Source of the DNA: Clostridiales bacterium
Lineage (GTDB): Bacteria; Bacillota; Clostridia; Oscillospirales; Oscillospiraceae
Assembly (NCBI GenBank): GCA_019418525.1
Contig: DYBS01000023.1
Location: forward strand, 1-18,229
Reading direction: 5' to 3'
Length of the DNA: 18,229 nt
Each line of letters begins with the position of its first letter. Position 1 is the first letter of the stretch. The notes under the pieces are model-generated. The model searched no databases, was not told the origin of the DNA, and saw only the letters and a program-made list of their open reading frames with translations. Shown here in pieces: positions 7,847-14,943 of the stretch. Position numbers and translations under genes: made by a program.

Positions 7847-7882
7847 AAGACCGAGTTCAATCTGGGCAAGAACGTCCTGTAA
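7847..7882 (+). repeat. Direct repeat copy 2: detached ilvN tail
   Basis: Second copy of the final 36 bp of ilvN, including the stop. Its two differences (C to T at 7861, G to C at 7876) are both third-codon-position synonymous changes in the ilvN frame. The 173-bp offset is not a multiple of three, so the copy cannot extend IlvN and lies in untranslated mRNA. Confidence 0.88.
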
Positions 7883-7916
7883 AGACCTCGAAAAACTTTT
7901 TTGAGATTGTATCACA

Positions 7917-7950
7917 GGTATCATTCTTTTCCGCTTTCCTGTGGTATCAT
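7917..7950 (+). promoter_or_regulatory. Possible extra promoter/operator region upstream of ilvC
   Basis: GGTATCAT occurs twice, 26 bp apart (7917-7924 and 7943-7950). The second copy carries TG at 7942-7943, giving an extended -10 (TGG-TATCAT), but there is no good -35 box. An imperfect inverted repeat, ATCACAGG versus CCTGTGGTAT, spans the same area. ilvC may therefore have its own weak promoter besides read-through from ilvBN. Confidence 0.35.
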
Positions 7951-8003
7951 AGGACGAAACAAGAGGTTATCCACTTTTCTATATATAAAGGAGTGTAAGA
8001 ACT

Positions 8004-9023
8004 ATGGCTAAGATGTATTACGAGAAGGATTGCGAGCTGAGCTATCTGGACGGCAAGAAGATCGCCATCATCGGTTACGGCTCCCAGGGCCACGCCCACG
8101 CTCTGAACCTGAAGGATTCCGGCTGCGACGTGTGCGTGGGCCTGCGTAAGGGCTCCAAGCACTGGGCCGAGGCCGAGAAGGCCGGCCTGCAGGTCAAGAC
8201 TGTGGCCGAGGCCGCCGAGTGGGGCGATATCGTGATGATCCTCATCAACGATGAGATCCAGGCCGAGGTCTACAAGAAGGACATCGCTCCCTACATGACC
8301 GAGGGCAAGGCTCTGGCCTTCGCCCACGGCTTCAATATCCGCTATCAGCAGATCGTGCCGCCCGCCGGCGTGGATGTGTTCATGGCTGCCCCCAAGGGCC
8401 CCGGCCACACCGTCCGCTCCACCTACGTCAACGGCAAGGGCGTGCCCTGCCTGGTGGCCGTGGAGCAGAACGCCACCGGCAATGCCTATAAGATCGCTCT
8501 GGCCTACATCGCAGGCATCGGCGGCGCCCGCGCCGGTGTGATGGAGACCACCTTCCACGACGAGACCGAGACCGACCTGTTCGGCGAGCAGTGCGTGCTG
8601 TGCGGCGGCGTGGTCGACCTGATGAAGTGCGGCTTCGAGACCCTGGTGGAGGCCGGTTACGAGCCCGAGAACGCCTACTTCGAGTGCATCCACGAGATGA
8701 AGCTGATCGTGGACCTGATCAACAAGGGTGGCGTGGCTGCCATGAACTACTCCATCTCCGACACCGCGGAGTTCGGCGAGTATGTCTCCGGCCCCCGTGT
8801 CCTTCCTTATGAGGAGACCAAGAAGAATATGCGCAAGGTTCTGGACGACATCCAGGACGGCACCTTTGCCGGCCGCTGGATTGCCGAGAACAAGAACGGC
8901 CGCACCTTCTTCAACTCCAAGCGCGCCCAGCTCAAGAAGCACCAGATGGAGGTCGTGGGCGAGGAGCTCCGCAAGAACATGATCTGGGGCGGCGACAAGG
9001 ATCTGGACACCGCTTCCAACTGA
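8004..9023 (+). CDS. ilvC: Ketol-acid reductoisomerase
   Basis: Second enzyme of branched-chain amino-acid synthesis (339 aa, class I length): it isomerises and reduces acetolactate or acetohydroxybutyrate to the dihydroxy acid, using NAD(P)H and Mg2+. The Rossmann fold has GYGSQGHAHALNL (24-36). The cofactor loop GLRKGSKHW with R48 and S51 favours NADPH (family knowledge). Catalytic residues visible in the knotted C-terminal domain include H108, the Mg ligands D191 and E195, then E227, E231 and S252. AAAGGAG lies upstream of the ATG. Third gene of the ilv locus, closed by a strong hairpin. Confidence 0.96.
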   Translation: MAKMYYEKDCELSYLDGKKIAIIGYGSQGHAHALNLKDSGCDVCVGLRKGSKHWAEAEKAGLQVKTVAEAAEWGDIVMILINDEIQAEVYKKDIAPYMTEGKALAFAHGFNIRYQQIVPPAGVDVFMAAPKGPGHTVRSTYVNGKGVPCLVAVEQNATGNAYKIALAYIAGIGGARAGVMETTFHDETETDLFGEQCVLCGGVVDLMKCGFETLVEAGYEPENAYFECIHEMKLIVDLINKGGVAAMNYSISDTAEFGEYVSGPRVLPYEETKKNMRKVLDDIQDGTFAGRWIAENKNGRTFFNSKRAQLKKHQMEVVGEELRKNMIWGGDKDLDTASN

Positions 9024-9047
9024 TTTTTCTCACCATTTTGCCCAATG

Positions 9048-9090
9048 GAAACGCGCCGCGGGACAATTTATCCCGCGGCGCGTTTCTGTT
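9048..9090 (+). terminator. Strong hairpin terminator after ilvC, possibly bidirectional
   Basis: A 16-bp perfect stem, GAAACGCGCCGCGGGA with its complement (9048-9063 and 9071-9086), with a 7-nt loop and followed by CTGTTTT. It lies between the convergent ilvC and alarmone synthetase stops, and the minus-strand gene ends only 6 nt beyond it, so it may serve both. Confidence 0.8.
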
Positions 9091-9091
9091 T

Positions 9092-9832
9092 TCAAGGGTT
9101 GGTCTGGATACGCTCCCAAGTGGTCCCCTCCGCAAAGAAGAGCCCGTCGCTGGCGGGCGAGGACTGGGTGTTCTGTCGGTCGATGCGCTGGCTGATGGCC
9201 TCCAGGCGCTTGTCCATGGCGTGGATGCCCTCGGCGCATTGCCGCAGCTCCTCCGCAATGGCCTCGGTGTCTTGATCGCAGTCCTTCTTATAGCGGAGCT
9301 TGTGCTCGATGCTGGCCCATAGATCCATGGCCAGGGTGCGCAGCTGCACCTCCACGGGCATCCACCGCTTGCCGGTGGAGAGAAAGACCGGCACCTCCAG
9401 AATGAGATGGAGGCTCCGGTAGCCGTTGGGCTTGGGGTTGCGGATGTAGTCCTTGGCCTCCAGTAGGCGGATGTCGTCCTGGGAACAGATCTTCTCAGCC
9501 AGAACATAGATGTCCCGTGGAAACGAGCAGATGATTCGGATGCCCGCTACGTCGTGGATATTCTTTTCAATGGATTCCAGCGAGATCTCCAGGCCCTTCC
9601 GGCGGAGCTTTTCCAAAATGCTCATGGGTTTTTTGATGCGGCAGGAGATGGATTCGATAGGGTTTTTCTCACAGTCCAGGGAGAGCTCCGTATTGAGTAC
9701 CTCGAATTTGGTCCGCACCTCCATCATAGCGCACCGGTAGCGCATCATCATCTCGGTAAAAGGACGGGTGGAGGCCAGAAATTCCTCCGGCGCCTCGCCG
9801 GCCAGCAGCGCTTCAAAGGTCGCCGAGCTCAT
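9092..9832 (-). CDS. RelQ-like small alarmone synthetase (GTP pyrophosphokinase family)
   Basis: Single-domain (p)ppGpp synthetase, 246 aa, with no hydrolase, TGS or ACT domain. The RelA/SpoT synthetase domain (about 55-185) has NPIESISCRIKKPMSILEKLRRKG, the Mg/catalytic aspartate D94 in HDVAGIRI, the GTP-binding block RNPKPNGYRSLH (131-142) and the catalytic glutamate E161 in VEVQLRTLAMDLWASIEH. This layout closely follows Bacillus YjbM/RelQ. The residues needed for pyrophosphate transfer from ATP to GTP look intact. An ATG far upstream keeps the frame open, but the start at 9832 is chosen because AAAGGAG lies just before it and the domain begins soon after. It has its own promoter and sits between two T-box amino-acid operons, which fits a role in starvation signalling (inference). 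Confidence 0.9.
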   Translation of the reverse strand: MSSATFEALLAGEAPEEFLASTRPFTEMMMRYRCAMMEVRTKFEVLNTELSLDCEKNPIESISCRIKKPMSILEKLRRKGLEISLESIEKNIHDVAGIRIICSFPRDIYVLAEKICSQDDIRLLEAKDYIRNPKPNGYRSLHLILEVPVFLSTGKRWMPVEVQLRTLAMDLWASIEHKLRYKKDCDQDTEAIAEELRQCAEGIHAMDKRLEAISQRIDRQNTQSSPASDGLFFAEGTTWERIQTNP

Positions 9833-9877
9833 AGTTGTCTCCTTTCTTGCCCGCGAACGGGGAAAGTTACTGGGAAT

Positions 9878-9906
9878 ATGATACGAAATTGGGGGAAGAA
9901 GGTCAA
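9878..9906 (-). promoter_or_regulatory. Promoter of the small alarmone synthetase
   Basis: On the minus strand TTGACC and TATCAT are separated by 17 nt, giving a leader of about 40 nt before the ATG at 9832. It is divergent from the trp T-box promoter, with 55 nt between the two -35 boxes. Confidence 0.75.
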
Positions 9907-9961
9907 GAAACGGTCTGTAAACTTTTTGTGTTAGGCTGGATTTCTTTTTGCATGCAGGGGG

Positions 9962-9990
9962 TTGACAAATCGCGTTGGGCGGCGTATACT
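9962..9990 (+). promoter_or_regulatory. Promoter of the trpXYZ T-box operon
   Basis: TTGACA and TATACT are separated by 17 nt, near-consensus. Transcription should start near 9997, at the beginning of the T-box leader. Confidence 0.82.
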
Positions 9991-9996
9991 CCATAG

Positions 9997-10276
9997 CAAC
10001 AACCAAAGAATTTGAAACCAGTGATGAAGAGAAGTACTTCATGCGGCTGATGCAAAGCGAGCTCCGGACGGTGGAAGCGGAGCCTGAGGCGGTGGAGGAA
10101 TGGACTTCAGAGGGCGGCTTGAACGGGAGACCAAGTAGATGCCGACGGGACCCCACCCGTTATCCATCGGGCGCGTATGATGGTACGCGAAGCGAGCGGA
10201 CGTCTTTGACGTCAATTTGGGTGGTATCGCAGAAGCTGACGCTTTTGTCCCAGGAAGGGGACGAAAGCGTTTTTTT
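9997..10276 (+). promoter_or_regulatory. Tryptophan-specific T-box leader controlling trpXYZ
   Basis: Second T-box in the window. Stem I has the AGAAGTAC element opposite GGAATGGA, with specifier TGG (10101-10103) directly after GAA and followed by the conserved purine. The distal loop GACGGTGGAAG is closed by CTCCG/CGGAG. CCCGTTA (about 10157-10163) corresponds to the block before stem III, which here is GACGTC/GACGTC (10199-10213). The T-box itself, TTGGGTGGTATCGCAG, is at 10217-10232. UGG is the sole tryptophan codon, so the amino-acid assignment is firm. The bulge reads UGGU; pairing with a G73 tRNA-Trp would need a U-G wobble. Confidence 0.92.
10239..10276 (+). terminator. Intrinsic terminator of the trp T-box
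   Basis: ACGCTTTTGTCCC pairs with GGGACGAAAGCGT (13 bp, one G-U pair), followed by six or more T residues, directly downstream of the T-box sequence. A small GTACC/GGTAC palindrome follows. Confidence 0.92.
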
Positions 10277-10373
10277 GTACCCCCGGTACAAGGAGCTTCC
10301 AAACTCTGGCCACTGGCAACGGCCCCTCCATCGCCCACCCAAACCAATACTATTTTTTATGGAGGAACCTACT

Positions 10374-11411
10374 ATGAACAAGCTGTCTCTGAGAAACGTC
10401 CTGTCCCTGACCGCCGCGGCCGCTCTGGCCTTGTCCCTGACCGCCTGCTCCGGCGGAACCGCCTCCCAGCCCAGCGGCACCCCCACTAGCGGCGAGAGTG
10501 GCTCCGGCAGCGGCGAGAGCTACAAGATCGCTGTGGTGCGGCAGCTGGACCACGCGTCTATGAATGAGATCCGGGACGCAATCACCGCCGAGCTGGACGC
10601 CAAGGCCGCCGAGCTGGGCATCGAGATCACCTACGGCGATTTTAATGGCAACAACGACCCCTCGACCCTCTCCCAGATCGGCGCCCAGATCATCTCCGAC
10701 GGCTATGACGCCATCATCCCCATCGGCACCACCGCCGCCCAGCAGATGGCCGCCACCGCTCAGGCCACCGAGACCCCTGTCATCTACGGCACCGTGAGCT
10801 ATCCCGAGACCGCCGGCCTCACCGGCATCTCCTATGTCACCGGTACCAGCGACGCGCTGAATGTGGAACTGCTGCTGGACATGATGTTGGCCCAGAACCC
10901 GGAGGTCAAGACAGTGGGCCTCCTCTACTCCACCAGCGAGGTCAACAGCGCCCCCGCCATTGAGACCGCCAAGGAGTACCTGGACGGGAAGGGCATTTCC
11001 TACCTCGACAAGACCGGCAATACCACTGATGAGATCGTGGCCGCTGTCAACTCCATGCTGGATCAGGTGGACGCGGTGTTCACCCCCACCGACAACGTGG
11101 TGCAGGCCGCCGAGCTGGCCATCGCTCCCACTCTGGCTGAGGCGGGCATCCCCCACTACGCCGGGGCCGACTCCTTCGTGCGTAACGGCGCCTTCGCCAC
11201 CTGCGGCGTGAACTACACCGACCTGGGTACCCAGACCGCCGACCTGGCGGTGGAGGTCCTCCAGAGCGGTGAGGTGCCCTCCGACTTCGTCACTGTCTCC
11301 GGCGACATCATCACCGTCAACACCGACACCGCCGCCACCCTGGGCGTGGACTACTCCGTGTTCGAGAGCATGGGTTCCAGCCTGGTGGAGGTCCAGACCA
11401 CCCAGGAGTAA
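10374..11411 (+). CDS. trpX: TrpX, tryptophan ABC transporter substrate-binding lipoprotein
   Basis: Extracytoplasmic binding lipoprotein, 345 aa. The signal peptide ends in a lipobox LTAC with the lipidated cysteine C25, followed by a Ser/Gly-rich linker. The mature part is an ABC substrate-binding domain of the PF04392 type: KIAVVRQLDHASMNEIRDA near the start, then GYDAIIPIGTTAAQQMA, GTSDALNVELLLDMM and TPTDNVVQAAELAI. This family is rich in T-box-controlled TrpX proteins, and the UGG T-box upstream points to tryptophan or a precursor. The frame is open much further upstream through the leader, but the signal peptide and a GGAGG ribosome site fix the start at 10374. First gene of trpXYZ. 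Confidence 0.88.
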   Translation: MNKLSLRNVLSLTAAAALALSLTACSGGTASQPSGTPTSGESGSGSGESYKIAVVRQLDHASMNEIRDAITAELDAKAAELGIEITYGDFNGNNDPSTLSQIGAQIISDGYDAIIPIGTTAAQQMAATAQATETPVIYGTVSYPETAGLTGISYVTGTSDALNVELLLDMMLAQNPEVKTVGLLYSTSEVNSAPAIETAKEYLDGKGISYLDKTGNTTDEIVAAVNSMLDQVDAVFTPTDNVVQAAELAIAPTLAEAGIPHYAGADSFVRNGAFATCGVNYTDLGTQTADLAVEVLQSGEVPSDFVTVSGDIITVNTDTAATLGVDYSVFESMGSSLVEVQTTQE

Positions 11412-11427
11412 ACCTCTGTGATCCTAA

Positions 11428-11453
11428 AGCCCCCGCCGGAAACGGCGGGGGCT
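11428..11453 (+). promoter_or_regulatory. GNRA-loop hairpin between trpX and trpY
   Basis: AGCCCCCGCCG and CGGCGGGGGCT form an 11-bp GC stem with a GAAA tetraloop, 16 nt after the trpX stop. There is no U-run, so it is probably not a terminator. It may protect the trpX message from 3' decay and give excess binding protein over permease, as often seen in ABC operons (inference). Confidence 0.6.
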
Positions 11454-11478
11454 ATCCCCATGAAAGGAGCGATTTGCC

Positions 11479-12387
11479 GTGCTCACCATCGTCCAGACCG
11501 CGCTGGAGGCGGGGTTTCTCTACGCCCCCATTGCACTGGCCCTCTTTTTGAGCTTTTCCATCCTGAACATCGCCGATATGACCACCGATGGGGCCTTCGT
11601 TCTGGGCGGCGCCGTGTCTGCGGTGTGCTGCCTGGCCGGACATCCCATCCTGGCTATTCCGGCGGGCATGCTGGCCGCCGCCGCCGCCGGCTTCATCACC
11701 GCCTTCCTCCAGACCAAGCTGGGGGTCCCCTCCATCCTGGCCGGTATCGTCACCAACATCGGCCTGTACTCCATCAACCTGATGGTCATGGGCTCGGGCA
11801 ATAAGTCCCTCTTCCAGGCACAGTCCATCTACACCCTAGCCAAGGACGCCGGGATCGGCGGCAGCTGGTACAAGCTGGTGGTCACCGCCGTGCTGGTGCT
11901 GGTGGTGTCCGTGCTGCTGGTCCTCTTCCTGGGGACCCGGCTGGGCCTCTCCATCCGGGCCACCGGTGACAACGCCGACATGGTCCGGGCCTCCTCCATC
12001 AACCCCACCTTCACCATCACCGTGGGCCTGTGTGTGGCCAACGCCATGACCGGCCTCTCCGGGGCCATGGTGGCCCAGTACAATACTTTCGCCGACGTGA
12101 ACAGCGGCACCGGCATGGTGGTGCTGGCGCTGGCCGCCCTGGTCATCGGTGAGACCCTCATCGGCAAGGGCTCCATGGTCCGCCGGGTGCTGGGGGTGCT
12201 GGCGGGCAGCATCATCTACCGCTTCATCTACGCCGCCGCCCTGCGGGCCAATGTGCCGGCCGACTACATGAAGCTGGTCTCTGCCATTATCGTGGGCATC
12301 GCCATCTCGGCCCCCGCCATCAAGAACTGGGCCGCCTTCCAGGCCAAAAAGCGCAAGGCCCTGGCCGCGCGAAAGGGGGAGAAGTAA
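11479..12387 (+). CDS. trpY: TrpY, ABC transporter permease
   Basis: Integral membrane permease, 302 aa, with about eight hydrophobic spans, of the LivH-like branched-chain/sugar permease family (BPD_transp_2). The cytoplasmic coupling loop typical of the family is visible as GLSIRATGDNADMVRASSIN, where it contacts the ATPase. It starts with GTG, supported by AAAGGAG 9 nt upstream; no ATG is better placed. The C-terminus is strongly basic (KKRKALAARKGEK). Its TAA stop is followed directly by the trpZ ATG, so the two are translationally coupled. The tryptophan assignment rests on the T-box and neighbours, not on the protein alone. Confidence 0.88.
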   Translation: MLTIVQTALEAGFLYAPIALALFLSFSILNIADMTTDGAFVLGGAVSAVCCLAGHPILAIPAGMLAAAAAGFITAFLQTKLGVPSILAGIVTNIGLYSINLMVMGSGNKSLFQAQSIYTLAKDAGIGGSWYKLVVTAVLVLVVSVLLVLFLGTRLGLSIRATGDNADMVRASSINPTFTITVGLCVANAMTGLSGAMVAQYNTFADVNSGTGMVVLALAALVIGETLIGKGSMVRRVLGVLAGSIIYRFIYAAALRANVPADYMKLVSAIIVGIAISAPAIKNWAAFQAKKRKALAARKGEK

Positions 12388-13194
12388 ATGCTGGAACTGA
12401 AGAACATCTCCAAGACCTTCAACCCCGGCACCGTGAATGAAAAGACCGCCCTCAGCGGTCTGAGTCTCACTTTGGCCGACGGAGATTTCGCCACCATCGT
12501 GGGCTCCAACGGCGCGGGCAAGTCCACCCTCTTCAACGCCATCGCCGGGGACTTCTTTGTAGACGAGGGTTCCATCACCCTGGGCGGCACGGATCTGACG
12601 TACCTGCCCGCCTACCGGCGCAGCCGCCACATCGGCCGTCTCTTCCAGGACCCCATGCGGGGCACCGCCCCCCACATGACCATTGAGGAGAACCTGGCTC
12701 TGGCCTACCTCCGCACCACCAAGCACCAGAAGGCCTTTTTCAGTCGGGTGAGCAAGAAGGACAAGGCCTTCTTCCGGGACCAGCTCTCCCGGCTGGATAT
12801 GGGGCTGGAGGACCGGATGCGCCAGCCGGTGGGGCTCCTCTCCGGTGGCCAGCGCCAGGCCCTCACCCTGCTGATGGCCACCATGGTGCCGCCCAAGCTG
12901 CTGCTGCTGGACGAGCACACCGCTGCCCTGGACCCGGGCACGGCGGAGAAAGTGCTGAAGCTCACCCGGGAGATCGTGGCCCAGGAGCACATCACCTGCC
13001 TGATGATCACCCACAACATGAAAAACGCCCTGGAGCTGGGCAACCGCACCCTGATGATGAACGCCGGAAAGATTGTGCTGGACATCCAGGGAGAGGAGCG
13101 GGAGGGCCTCACGGTGGAGGACCTGCTCCACCGCTTCAAGGCCGGAGCCGGAAAGGATCTGGACAACGACCGTATCCTTCTCTCAGAGGATTAA
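12388..13194 (+). CDS. trpZ: TrpZ, ABC transporter ATP-binding protein
   Basis: Cytoplasmic ATPase that powers the TrpXYZ importer, 268 aa. Walker A GSNGAGKST is at 39-47, the Q-loop glutamine is Q87 in RLFQDP, the signature is LSGGQRQ (151-157), Walker B is LLLLDEHTAALD (171-182), and the switch histidine is H209 in MITHN. All catalytic elements are intact. The start abuts the trpY stop, with GGGGGA in the end of trpY as ribosome site. The operon ends with an intrinsic terminator right after the stop codon. Confidence 0.93.
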   Translation: MLELKNISKTFNPGTVNEKTALSGLSLTLADGDFATIVGSNGAGKSTLFNAIAGDFFVDEGSITLGGTDLTYLPAYRRSRHIGRLFQDPMRGTAPHMTIEENLALAYLRTTKHQKAFFSRVSKKDKAFFRDQLSRLDMGLEDRMRQPVGLLSGGQRQALTLLMATMVPPKLLLLDEHTAALDPGTAEKVLKLTREIVAQEHITCLMITHNMKNALELGNRTLMMNAGKIVLDIQGEEREGLTVEDLLHRFKAGAGKDLDNDRILLSED

Positions 13195-13224
13195 AAAAAT
13201 GCCGCCTGCGGGCGGCATTTTTTT
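13193..13224 (+). terminator. Terminator of the trpXYZ operon
   Basis: GCCGCC/GGCGGC with a TGCG loop, extended by an A-run on one side and a T-run of seven on the other, so the stem continues through A-U pairs. It overlaps the trpZ stop codon. The A-run would also make it work on the opposite strand. Confidence 0.93.
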
Positions 13225-13276
13225 GCAGCAATTTGGCCTCGTGGCGCGTTTATAAGGGGGAAGGGAGGAAACCGAG

Positions 13277-13744
13277 ATGACCGATGGAACTGATATGGAG
13301 CGGCTGGTGCGCACCTATGAGCACACCCTTTACCGGGCGGCGGCGGCCATCCTGGGGGACGCCCACGAGGCGGAGGACGCGGTGCAGGACACCTTCCTGG
13401 CCTGGCTGGAGCGGCCGCCGGTCTGCCCGGACGGGGCCCATCAGCGGGCGTGGCTGTTGAAGGTGACGGTAAACGGCTGCAAAAGTCGCCTGCGCGCCCC
13501 CTGGCGGCAGCGCACCGCGCCGCTGCTGGAGAGCTTCCCCGCCGCCGCGCCGGAGGAGCAGGGGGTGATGGAGGCCATGCTGCGCCTGAGGCCCAAGGAC
13601 CGGGCCGCCGTCCATCTCTTTTACTACGAGGGCTACCAGACCGGCGAGATCGCCGCCATCCTGGGCGAGCGGGAGGGGACCACCCGCTCCCGGCTGTCCC
13701 GGGCGCGGAAAAAATTGAAAGATTTTCTCACCGAAGAAGTCTGA
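13277..13744 (+). CDS. ECF-type RNA polymerase sigma factor
   Basis: Small sigma-70 family factor of 155 aa with region 2 (about 8-60: ILGDAHEAEDAVQDTFLAWLE) and region 4 (about 100-150: RLRPKDRAAVHLFYYEGYQTGEIAAILG, then SRLSRARKKL as the DNA-recognition helix), without regions 1 and 3. Such factors direct polymerase to a small regulon, usually under control of a cognate anti-sigma encoded next to them. AAGGGAGG precedes the ATG. The membrane protein encoded 20 nt downstream fits that partner role. No self-promoter motif could be identified with confidence in the 50-nt gap after the trp terminator. Confidence 0.92.
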   Translation: MTDGTDMERLVRTYEHTLYRAAAAILGDAHEAEDAVQDTFLAWLERPPVCPDGAHQRAWLLKVTVNGCKSRLRAPWRQRTAPLLESFPAAAPEEQGVMEAMLRLRPKDRAAVHLFYYEGYQTGEIAAILGEREGTTRSRLSRARKKLKDFLTEEV

Positions 13745-13764
13745 ACGAAAGGAGTCAGCACGCC

Positions 13765-14757
13765 ATGAAACACTATCAGACCTATATGGATCGGGTAAAA
13801 CTGCCCTCCATTGCCCATCTGGAGCTGATGGAGGCCTTGGAGCGGGGCGTCCCCACCCGGAGGCAGCCCCGGCGGCGCACCGGCTGGGCGGCGGGTCTGG
13901 CGGCCTGCGCCGCGCTGGCGCTCTTCCTGGGGACGGCGCTTTGGTGGCAGACCGGGGCCCCGGGGGCGGCTCTGCGGCCCGGCAGCGGAGAGCCCATCGC
14001 GGTGGATCAGAATACCGCGCAGCCCACCGCTACTCCCGTGCCGGAGACCAATACGGCCTATGATCCCAATGCCTACGAGCTGGTGGTACCACCGCTGCCC
14101 GAGGGATACTATTTTACCGACGAGGCGCTGGACCTGCCAGACCTGACCAGCGCCGATTGTGTCATCATTTGCTGGGACTATGCCCGGGATGTGGTGTACC
14201 AGGACCTGACGGCGGAGCAGATGCTCCAGATCTTTGGCACCGACGATCCCACCACCCTGGCCACCCGCATGGCCATGGAGGGCTTTACCATCACCGGAAA
14301 GGCCATCGTCCAGGACGACCAGCTGCTGGAGGTGGATTTGCTCGGCGTCAGCGCCGACGGCCAGAGCTCCTTCACCCTGCGTTTCCGGCCCGGAGACCTT
14401 CCCTATATGAGCGAGCAGTACGAGGGCTACGCCACCTGGACGGAGAACGGCTATACCGTCAACGGCTACTCTCTCTACTACGACAGCGACGGAGACGAGG
14501 TGGAGGAGTATCACGACCGGGTATTCTTTGAGGGATGGGACACCGGCGTGTACTTTGAGACGGTCACGCTCGATTACACTCTGGGCCAGAACCTGACCAA
14601 GGCGGTGGTAGGGAAGGGGACCGAGCGCACCGGCGGTGGCTTTGAGCTGGACCTGCTCCAGGGCAAGCACTCCCTTTACCTGCAAGACGCGGAGCCAACC
14701 CAGGCAGCGGTGGAGCGTGTCCACCCCATTTTGGGGAGCCCCTCACCTCAGAACTGA
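13765..14757 (+). CDS. Single-span membrane protein, probable anti-sigma factor
   Basis: 330 aa, not recognised as a named family. A short cytoplasmic N-terminus (1-38), which is Arg-rich just before the membrane (TRRQPRRRTG), is followed by one transmembrane helix (about 40-61), a Pro/Thr-rich linker (QPTATPVPETNT) and a large acidic, Tyr-rich extracytoplasmic domain. The topology and the ECF gene 20 nt upstream suggest it holds the sigma factor at the membrane and releases it on an external signal (inference). The usual zinc-binding HxxxCxxC motif of ZAS anti-sigma factors is absent. GAAAGGAG supports the ATG. The last codons run into a repeat-like region, so the C-terminus may not be ancestral. 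Confidence 0.7.
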   Translation: MKHYQTYMDRVKLPSIAHLELMEALERGVPTRRQPRRRTGWAAGLAACAALALFLGTALWWQTGAPGAALRPGSGEPIAVDQNTAQPTATPVPETNTAYDPNAYELVVPPLPEGYYFTDEALDLPDLTSADCVIICWDYARDVVYQDLTAEQMLQIFGTDDPTTLATRMAMEGFTITGKAIVQDDQLLEVDLLGVSADGQSSFTLRFRPGDLPYMSEQYEGYATWTENGYTVNGYSLYYDSDGDEVEEYHDRVFFEGWDTGVYFETVTLDYTLGQNLTKAVVGKGTERTGGGFELDLLQGKHSLYLQDAEPTQAAVERVHPILGSPSPQN

Positions 14758-14907
14758 GAGACGTGTCCTCGCCGGATGGCCTTCGGCCACCTGGTTTTGC
14801 CGGCAGTACAACAGGCTGTTCATAGGCACCAGGCTCGGTTTTTGCTCCACCGGGCTTTTGAAATCCCTCCACAGTAGAAGATAAGCCGGGGGGCGCCTTG
14901 GGGGAGT

Positions 14908-14939
14908 CCAGAGGGGGGTATCCCCCCTCTGGGCTTTCT
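14908..14939 (+). terminator. Probable terminator of the sigma/anti-sigma operon
   Basis: CCAGAGGGGGG and CCCCCCTCTGG form a perfect 11-bp stem with a TAT loop, followed by GCTTTCTTT. It is about 150 nt past the last gene, with no nearer candidate on this strand. Confidence 0.6.
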
Positions 14940-14943
14940 TTCC

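Noticed and set aside
7847..7882. Second ilvN tail as an in-frame C-terminal extension of IlvN
   Set aside because: The offset is 173 bp (not divisible by three) and copy 1 already carries a TAA stop.
7646..7924. Minus-strand open frame across the ilvN-tail insert
   Set aside because: No ribosome site, composition of antisense hairpin sequence, and it overlaps the ilvN end; not a credible gene.
9092..10156. Longer alarmone synthetase starting at 10156
   Set aside because: The extra N-terminus would read antisense through the trp T-box and promoter; a good ribosome site and the family domain boundary support 9832.
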